This document shows positions 58,542-64,000 of a stretch of 64,000 nucleotides of DNA, in pieces. The translations under genes were made by a program, and so were the position numbers. The DNA comes from Dechloromonas sp. (GTDB taxonomy: Bacteria; Pseudomonadota; Gammaproteobacteria; Burkholderiales; Rhodocyclaceae), in the NCBI GenBank assembly GCA_028689015.1, contig JAQTXC010000007.1:1-64000 (forward strand). The letters are read 5' to 3'. The notes under the pieces are model-generated. The model was not told the origin of the DNA. It did no database searches and was given only the letters and a program-made list of their open reading frames with translations. The first letter of the stretch is position 1; each line of letters opens with the position of its first letter.

Positions 58542-59219
58542 ATGCCGTCGCTGCCCCGCCTATTTCTTCCGCTGCTGCTGATCGCTGCACTGCCCGGTAG
58601 CGTGCATGCCGAAAGCGGCGCCAGTCTGTATGCGCGCCTCGCCGGCCAGGCCAAAGCCGGCACCTGCTTCGAAGTCGACATTGACCTCGAAAAGGGGCCG
58701 GGACTGAACGGCGACAATGGCGAACTGACCTACCCGATGGCCTTCAACAACGTCACCGAGGGCTGGAGCTGGCAGCCGGGCAGCCAGCCCGGTCTGGAAG
58801 ACTATTACCGCTACAAATACCTGCCGCTCGGCTCGACCGAGGAGGCCCGCGGCGAATACCGGGCAGAAGACCAGATCGGCGAAATACAGACCATGCAGGT
58901 GCGCTGGCGCCACGATTATTTCCTCGCCTTCGACAACATCTATGATTTCTACCGGCGCGAAGTCAATGACGCCGCCGGTTTTGCCAGCCATCTGCCGGCC
59001 GGCCTGGCCGCTAACACGGCCATGCGCGCCCGGGCCTGCCTGGAGGAACCTCTGAGCAGTGAAAGCACAACCTTCTGGAAGGCAACACACGGCCAGCCGG
59101 TCGATTTCACCCTGAAAAAACGTTACCTGATCGGCAAGCTGCAGGCCATCGATTTTGTCGACCGCCGCAGCGCGACCATCATCAGCAGCGTCACTCCCCT
59201 GCCGCAGGCGGCGCCCTGA
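58542..59219 (+). CDS. Hypothetical exported protein
   Basis: MPSLPRLFLPLLLIAALPGSVHAESGASLYARL signal; mature C...C pair. Confidence 0.7.
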   Translation: MPSLPRLFLPLLLIAALPGSVHAESGASLYARLAGQAKAGTCFEVDIDLEKGPGLNGDNGELTYPMAFNNVTEGWSWQPGSQPGLEDYYRYKYLPLGSTEEARGEYRAEDQIGEIQTMQVRWRHDYFLAFDNIYDFYRREVNDAAGFASHLPAGLAANTAMRARACLEEPLSSESTTFWKATHGQPVDFTLKKRYLIGKLQAIDFVDRRSATIISSVTPLPQAAP

Positions 59220-59260
59220 TGCCCAGCCCGCGCTCCACTCCTGATCACGGATATACCATC

Positions 59261-59629
59261 ATGACCCACACCAAACCCACCCTGACCCACATGCTCGTTT
59301 TTGCCCTGGCCAGCGCATTGACCGCCGGCAACTGCCTCGCCGCCGACGAACTGCCGCCGGCCCTGCAGGCCAGCGTCCGCAGCCTCGGCCAGCTCAATGG
59401 CCTGGCCCTGGCCTGCAAGCAAATGGCGCTGAGTACCCGCCTGCGCGACATCCTGATCCATGACGCGCCAAAGGAACGGGTGGTCGGCGAAGCATTCGAA
59501 CAGGCCACCCAAGAAGCGTATCTGGCACAAGGCCAGGCCGGCAAGGCCTGCCCGGACAGCAAGTCGCTAGCCGGCCGGGTTGATGCTGCTGCCGTCGAAT
59601 TGCGCCGTGTCGTCGAGCAAGCACACTGA
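59261..59629 (+). CDS. Hypothetical exported protein
   Basis: MTHTKPTLTHMLVFALASALTAGNCLAADELPPAL signal; LACKQMA and KACPDS. Confidence 0.7.
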   Translation: MTHTKPTLTHMLVFALASALTAGNCLAADELPPALQASVRSLGQLNGLALACKQMALSTRLRDILIHDAPKERVVGEAFEQATQEAYLAQGQAGKACPDSKSLAGRVDAAAVELRRVVEQAH

Positions 59630-59631
59630 GC

Positions 59632-60237
59632 ATGGCCATGCTGCGACGCTGCCTGCTCCTGCTTTACCTCGGCTCCCTGCTGATTGCCCTGCCGGCGCTC
59701 GCCGAGCCGGCCCACAAGCTGCTCGCCGGCGAAGCCAGTGCAGTCAATCCGCGCTATCTGCTGATCGGTCCGGACGGCCAGGCGGTCAGCGACCAAGACT
59801 GGCGCGGCCGTTTCCAGCTGATTGCTTTCGGCTACACCTATTGCCCGGACATCTGTCCGACCACGCTGGTCGACATGGCCGAACTGCTCAAACAGCTCGG
59901 CCCCGACGCCAACCGCGTCCAGAGCATTTTCATTTCGGTCGATCCGGAGCGCGACACGCCGCGCGTGCTGCAAACCTACACGCGCTTCTTCGATGAACGC
60001 ATCCTCGGTCTGAGCGGCACGTCCGAACTGGTCCAGCGTGCGGCGCGCAACTACCGGGTGCGCTATGCCAAGGTCGCCGGCAAGGATGCCCAAAACTATG
60101 CGGTCGACCATTCGGCAGGACTCTATTTGCTCGATCCCGCCGGCCAGTTCGTCAAGAAATTCGCCTACGGCCGGCCGGTTGATGAAATCCTCGCCGAACT
60201 CCGCGTTTTCCTGAGCACGTTCGAAACGCAGCGCTGA
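59632..60237 (+). CDS. SCO1/SenC-family protein
   Basis: IAFGYTYCPDICPTTLVDMAELL, FISVDPERDTP, VDHSAGLYLLDPAGQFVKKFAYG. Confidence 0.92.
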   Translation: MAMLRRCLLLLYLGSLLIALPALAEPAHKLLAGEASAVNPRYLLIGPDGQAVSDQDWRGRFQLIAFGYTYCPDICPTTLVDMAELLKQLGPDANRVQSIFISVDPERDTPRVLQTYTRFFDERILGLSGTSELVQRAARNYRVRYAKVAGKDAQNYAVDHSAGLYLLDPAGQFVKKFAYGRPVDEILAELRVFLSTFETQR

Positions 60238-60281
60238 ATCCCGGCATTTAACCGAAGCCGCCCGGCTTCCCAGGAAAGATC

Positions 60282-60920
60282 ATGGCTAAACATCCGCTCC
60301 ACCATTTCATAGCCCTTTGCTGCGCCACCCTGCCGCTGTTCGCCAGTGCGGCCGACGCCGCGAGCGCCCCGGCCAGCGAGAGAATCGCCCGCGGCCTGTT
60401 GCTGCAACACGCCGGCCGGATGATTTTCACGCCCTGCCGCGAGCGCACCTACGTCCAGCTCGAAGACACCTCGCCCGACCAGCAGCTCAGCGCCGCCCTG
60501 GTCAAGCTCGGCCTGGCCGAGAACAAGCCGCTTTACGTCGAATTCACGGGGCTGGCCGAAGCCGATCGCCTCAAGGTGTCGTGGATCAATTTTGCCCACA
60601 CCGATGCGCGCTGCCAGGCCAGTGCCAATCCGGATGAGAAATGGCGCGCCCTCGGCGCTGCGACGGACTGGACGATGCACCTGAGCGAGCAGCAAGTCCG
60701 GCTGAATGAAGCCGGCCAGCCCGAATTCCGCCACAACGAGGTCGTCATTGCGGCAGGTAGCGAAACTGTAGCCATCACAGTCGGCAAGGAACAGTCCGAA
60801 CAATGGCTGCTGACCCGACAGTTGTGCAGTAGCCAGGACAAGAACAGCCTGTTCGGCTGGCAGGCCGAACTGCGACGACCAGGCAAGGTCCTGCGCGGCT
60901 GTGCTTGGCAGGGCTATTGA
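60282..60920 (+). CDS. Hypothetical exported protein
   Basis: MAKHPLHHFIALCCATLPLFASAADA signal; TPCRERTYVQLED, four mature Cys. Confidence 0.68.
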   Translation: MAKHPLHHFIALCCATLPLFASAADAASAPASERIARGLLLQHAGRMIFTPCRERTYVQLEDTSPDQQLSAALVKLGLAENKPLYVEFTGLAEADRLKVSWINFAHTDARCQASANPDEKWRALGAATDWTMHLSEQQVRLNEAGQPEFRHNEVVIAAGSETVAITVGKEQSEQWLLTRQLCSSQDKNSLFGWQAELRRPGKVLRGCAWQGY

Positions 60921-61049
60921 AAATTTTCTACAGAACGAAACCACGCTTAGCCATTGTCGGCAGAGTGGGCTCCCTAAGCGGGAGACCATTCCGTTGACCA
61001 AACAGCTGCCGCCCCTTGCCTACCCCGGTAACTCGCCGCAAGGCCTGCC

Positions 61050-61734
61050 GTATTGCCAAGCGGGCAGTCCGTCCGCGCACGCAGAGCGTATCGGAGCGCC
61101 GATAGTGATCGGATCCAGTTTGGCCTGGATCGAGGGCAGCAGCGTGCATTGGCTGGCCTTGTTCATCGCGCTGTGCCGCGCGACGCTGACCCAGATCGCG
61201 ACCAACCGGCACAACGATGCGGTCGACTGCGAAAAAGGCAACGATTTGCCCGACCGCCCCAGCCTGCTGCGCGTCACCGCGGACGGCGGCTGTTCCTACT
61301 CAAGCGGGCGACGGCCAATTCCCAACGCCCCCTTCGGCGAGTTGTTCGTGCTCTTCTTTTTCGGCAGGCAAGCCGTCTGCGGCAGCGTCTGGCTGCAAGG
61401 GGACGCGCCCGATATCAACCACCCTGCTCGCCGGTCTCATCTGCGGCCTGCCGGCCGCCACACGCTGGCCGCGCTGCTCAGCCGGGCCGGCGGGACGCGC
61501 GCCTACACGGCGATGCTGTTGACGCCTTTTCTGCGCTTTTCCCTACTCGCCCGGTTCGGTCACAGAGGTGTCCTGCTCGGCCTTTTCGCCCTGCTCAACG
61601 GACTCGCCAAGGTACGCACCTTGACCGCCCCAAGCAACAACCCAGCGCTCAATCTCTTGCTGCCGGCTACCGCACGCTGCAGCTTGATCCTCGCCGTGCT
61701 ACTCACCGCCGGTCTCCTGGTCGAACTCGCCTGA
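61050..61734 (+). pseudogene. menA: Decayed menA/UbiA-family prenyltransferase
   Basis: Fragments in different frames: RAVRPRTQSVS / APIVIGSSLAWIEGSS...QIATNRHNDAVDCEKGNDLPDRPSLLRVTADGG...PFGELFVLFFFG..CGSVWLQ / STTLLAGLICGLPAA / RHTLAALLSRAGGTRAYTAMLLTPF...; first Asp-rich motif kept, second (YRDxxxDxxxG) missing. Confidence 0.75.
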
Positions 61735-62633
61735 TGGACATCCTGCTGCCGCTAAGCCTCGCCTTCATCATGTTTTCACTCGGTATCAGCCTGCAGCCGG
61801 CCGATTTCCGGCGCGTCTTCGCCAGCCCGCGCGCTATCGGCATCGGGCTCGGCATCCAGATCCTCGGCCTACCCCTGCTCGCCTTCATGTTGCTCAACTT
61901 ATTCGGCATCGGTGGCGAAATGGCGGTCGGCGTCATAATTCTGGCCAGCACGCCGGGTGGCGTCAGCGCCGGCCTGCTCACCCTGCTCGCCGGCGGTGAA
62001 ACAGCGCTTTCAGTCTCGTTGACCGCAATCACCAGCCTCGGCGTGCTATTCACGCTGCCTCTCACGGTCGGCCTGGCGCTAGCGCATTTCGCCGGCGGCG
62101 AAGCGAACCTGCAGATGCCGGCCATGCGCACCGGCGTCGGCGTATTCCTGATCACCGTGCTACCGGTCTGCCTCGGCATGTTCTTCAGGCAGCGCCTGCA
62201 GGAACTAGCTGGCCGTCTGGAAAAGCCGCTCGCCAAGGTGTCGACCGTACTCTTCATCCTCATCGTGCTTTCCACTTTCGTCGCTCAGCGCAAAGTCGTG
62301 CTCGGCCACCTACCGAGCCTCGGACCGCTGCTTGTCGTCCTCAACCTGCTGAGCATGAGCCTCGGCGTCATCGCAGGCAGCCTCGGCGGCCTGCGACGAC
62401 GGCAGCAACTGGCGCTGGCCATGGAATGCGGCCTGCACAACGCGGCGCTCGGCATCTTCGTCGCCAACCTGCTGCTGCAGGTGCCGGCGCTGGCCGCGCC
62501 GAGCGTGGTATATGCTTTTCTGATGAATTTCTCGGCTTTCGGGCTCATTCTTCTACGTCCGCAACTTGCTAAAATTCTGACTGAGACCCGTAAGCGATCA
62601 ACAACGCACTTACCGGCTGAGCGACAGTGGTGA
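61734..62633 (+). CDS. Bile acid:sodium symporter (BASS)-family transporter
   Basis: MDILLPLSLAFIMFSLGISLQPADFRRVF..., ILASTPGGVSAGLLTLLAGGETALSVSLTAITS, ECGLHNAALGIFVAN; TGATG overlap with upstream pseudogene. Confidence 0.88.
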   Translation: MDILLPLSLAFIMFSLGISLQPADFRRVFASPRAIGIGLGIQILGLPLLAFMLLNLFGIGGEMAVGVIILASTPGGVSAGLLTLLAGGETALSVSLTAITSLGVLFTLPLTVGLALAHFAGGEANLQMPAMRTGVGVFLITVLPVCLGMFFRQRLQELAGRLEKPLAKVSTVLFILIVLSTFVAQRKVVLGHLPSLGPLLVVLNLLSMSLGVIAGSLGGLRRRQQLALAMECGLHNAALGIFVANLLLQVPALAAPSVVYAFLMNFSAFGLILLRPQLAKILTETRKRSTTHLPAERQW

Positions 62634-62733
62634 AAGATGTGTCCACGTAAAACAAGGCGGACACCTATAACAGAACAGATTTCAGAGTTTAAGCATCGAC
62701 TAATCGTGAGCTGAAAAACGCGCCGAATGAGGC

Positions 62734-62759
62734 GTTGACCGCAAGCGCTTGCGGTCAAC
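62734..62759. repeat. Perfect 26-bp palindrome (possible bidirectional terminator)
   Basis: GTTGACCGCAAGCGCTTGCGGTCAAC between convergent genes. Confidence 0.75.
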
Positions 62760-62777
62760 ACGCCGGCCAAGCGGTGA

Positions 62778-63242
62778 TTAGTGGCCGTGCTGCATCTTCG
62801 GCATGCCGCCGGCCATGCTGCGCATTACTGGCGCATCAACAGTTTTTTCACTGCCATCATCAAAACTGAGCGTCACCGGCACGATATCGCCTTCCTTGAG
62901 CGGCGTTTTGAGGTCGATCAACATGACATGCAGGCCACCTGGCTGCAACACCGCCTCGCCCTTGGCCTTGATCTCGATATTAGCCACCGGGCGCATTTTC
63001 ATGACGCCGTTATCATTGAGGTGGGTATGCAGTTCGGTCACCCGCGACGCTGGGTTGCTAGCCTTAAGCAACTTAACATCCTGCTCGCTGCTGTTGCGTA
63101 AGCGCATGAAGGCGCCGGTGGCCGGTGCATTGGGCGGCGCCAGGCGGACGTAAGGCTGGTCCACGGAGACTTGATCGGCTGCACCCGCCAAAGCGGCGGC
63201 GGACAAACTCAGGGTCAGGACAAAGAAGGCAAGTTTTTTCAT
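62778..63242 (-). CDS. PCu(A)C-family copper chaperone (second copy)
   Basis: QPYVRLAPPNAPATGAFMRLRN, TELHTHLNDNGVMKMRPV, LQPGGLHVMLIDL. Confidence 0.92.
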   Translation of the reverse strand: MKKLAFFVLTLSLSAAALAGAADQVSVDQPYVRLAPPNAPATGAFMRLRNSSEQDVKLLKASNPASRVTELHTHLNDNGVMKMRPVANIEIKAKGEAVLQPGGLHVMLIDLKTPLKEGDIVPVTLSFDDGSEKTVDAPVMRSMAGGMPKMQHGH

Positions 63243-63263
63243 GTCGTTCCTTTCATGAACGGA

Positions 63264-63857
63264 TTAGAAAGCGTGACGCAAGCGGTCGACGATCGCCGCC
63301 GGGCTGGTGCCATGCGGCCAGCGCTCAAGTACGCGACCATCTCGACCGAGCAAAAAAGTTTCCGCGCTGTGATCCACCACATAACCGTCACCCGCCGTCG
63401 CGACATCCTGGCGAGCATAGAAAACGCCGTAGCGGCTGGCAATTTCAGCAATGGTCGCCGGGCTGGCGGTCGCCCCAACCATTTGCGGGTGGAAAAAGCG
63501 GACATACTCGGCCAGGCGCGCAGGCGTATCGCGTTGCGGATCAACCGACACAAATAAGACGCCCAGTTGCGCCAATTCAGCCGGCGTCAATTGCTGCATA
63601 GCCTCGGCCGTCGCATTTAACGAGGTCGGACAGATATCGGGGCAATAGGTGTAGCCAAAATAGAGGACCGTCAATTTGCCCGCGTAATCGTGCAGCGAAA
63701 CCGGGCCTTGGGCACTGTCGACCGTGAAATCCCCGCCGGGCAAGGCGCGTTCGGTATGGCCGAGTGGTGCCGGCACCGGCTGCCAGAAAAAGGCCAGCCC
63801 CAGCAACAAAAGCAGCAACGCCAAGACAACCGCGATCAGTGATCCCTGCTTATTCAT
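63264..63857 (-). CDS. SCO1/SenC-family protein (second copy)
   Basis: LYFGYTYCPDICPTSLNATAEAMQQL, FVSVDPQRDTP, VVDHSAETFLLGRDGRV. Confidence 0.92.
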   Translation of the reverse strand: MNKQGSLIAVVLALLLLLLGLAFFWQPVPAPLGHTERALPGGDFTVDSAQGPVSLHDYAGKLTVLYFGYTYCPDICPTSLNATAEAMQQLTPAELAQLGVLFVSVDPQRDTPARLAEYVRFFHPQMVGATASPATIAEIASRYGVFYARQDVATAGDGYVVDHSAETFLLGRDGRVLERWPHGTSPAAIVDRLRHAF

Positions 63858-64000
63858 GCCCTGGTCCTCCTGTCACAAAGCGAAACGGTACAGCCAGCCG
63901 CTCCCGGTCAGAGTGGATCACGACCTGTAATTGCCACAACATCTGGCCAGAGACACACACCGGCAGGCTAGCCGAGCCTTCAAACAGCCCTGCTCCGGCC
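63850..64000 (-). CDS. C-terminus of a hypothetical protein (runs off window)
   Basis: Reverse frame AGAGLFEGSASLPVCVSGQMLWQLQVVIHSDRERLAVPFRFVTGGPGHE* overlapping the Sco start. Confidence 0.55.
   Translation of the reverse strand, partial: AGAGLFEGSASLPVCVSGQMLWQLQVVIHSDRERLAVPFRFVTGGPGHE

Noticed and set aside
61053-62633. 526-aa ORF as one protein
   Set aside because: Only the part from 61734 is BASS-like; the N-terminal part is out of frame with most of the menA-like fragments
62639-62664. GTGTCC-N14-GGACAC inverted repeat after the BASS gene, possible IS end remnant
   Set aside because: Short arms, no transposase or second end seen; cannot support as a mobile element
1-64000. CRISPR arrays, tRNA or rRNA genes
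   Set aside because: No regularly spaced repeats, no tRNA T-loop/CCA patterns and no rRNA-like stretches were noticed by eye

Overview
This 64 kb GC-rich window reads as a chromosomal segment of a facultatively anaerobic betaproteobacterium, probably Rhodocyclales/Dechloromonas-like (inferred from gene content and protein style; no database search was possible). Left part: purL N-terminus, sbcDC, a hemerythrin-GGDEF-EAL protein, a B12-domain MerR regulator, a phaC-phaB-phaB PHA locus, ZIP transporter, pgeF-rluD/bamD, a Ser/Thr kinase-HDOD-GAF protein, rmuC, DUF748, gloB/methyltransferase/rnhA/dnaQ, an M18 aminopeptidase, a MASE1/CHASE GGDEF-EAL protein, regBA-like redox genes, a complete mrp antiporter operon and a three-gene phosphorelay with a Crp/Fnr regulator. 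Right part: a clade II (Sec-type) nitrous oxide reductase cluster on the minus strand (nosZ, two c-type cytochromes, nosB, nosD, nosG, nosH, nosF, nosL, nosY, tlpA-like, ubiE-like). Divergent from it is an uncharacterised set of small exported proteins mixed with PCuAC and Sco copper chaperones, then a decayed menA/UbiA-like prenyltransferase pseudogene, a BASS transporter and a second PCuAC/Sco pair. Main second-look items: (i) FNR-like boxes at four promoters (nosZ, nosC2 operon, exported-protein operon, merR); (ii) tandem RegA/PrrA-type boxes before nosZ and similar ones before regB; (iii) the exported-protein/copper-chaperone operon; (iv) the menA pseudogene still stop/start-coupled to its neighbour; (v) a truncated group II intron directly behind the phaB terminator; (vi) a CarH/LitR-like B12 signature in the MerR regulator; (vii) an inverted ATTCCTA repeat between the NarL-type regulator and the Crp/Fnr gene; (viii) apparent over-representation of the octamer GGTCGACC.
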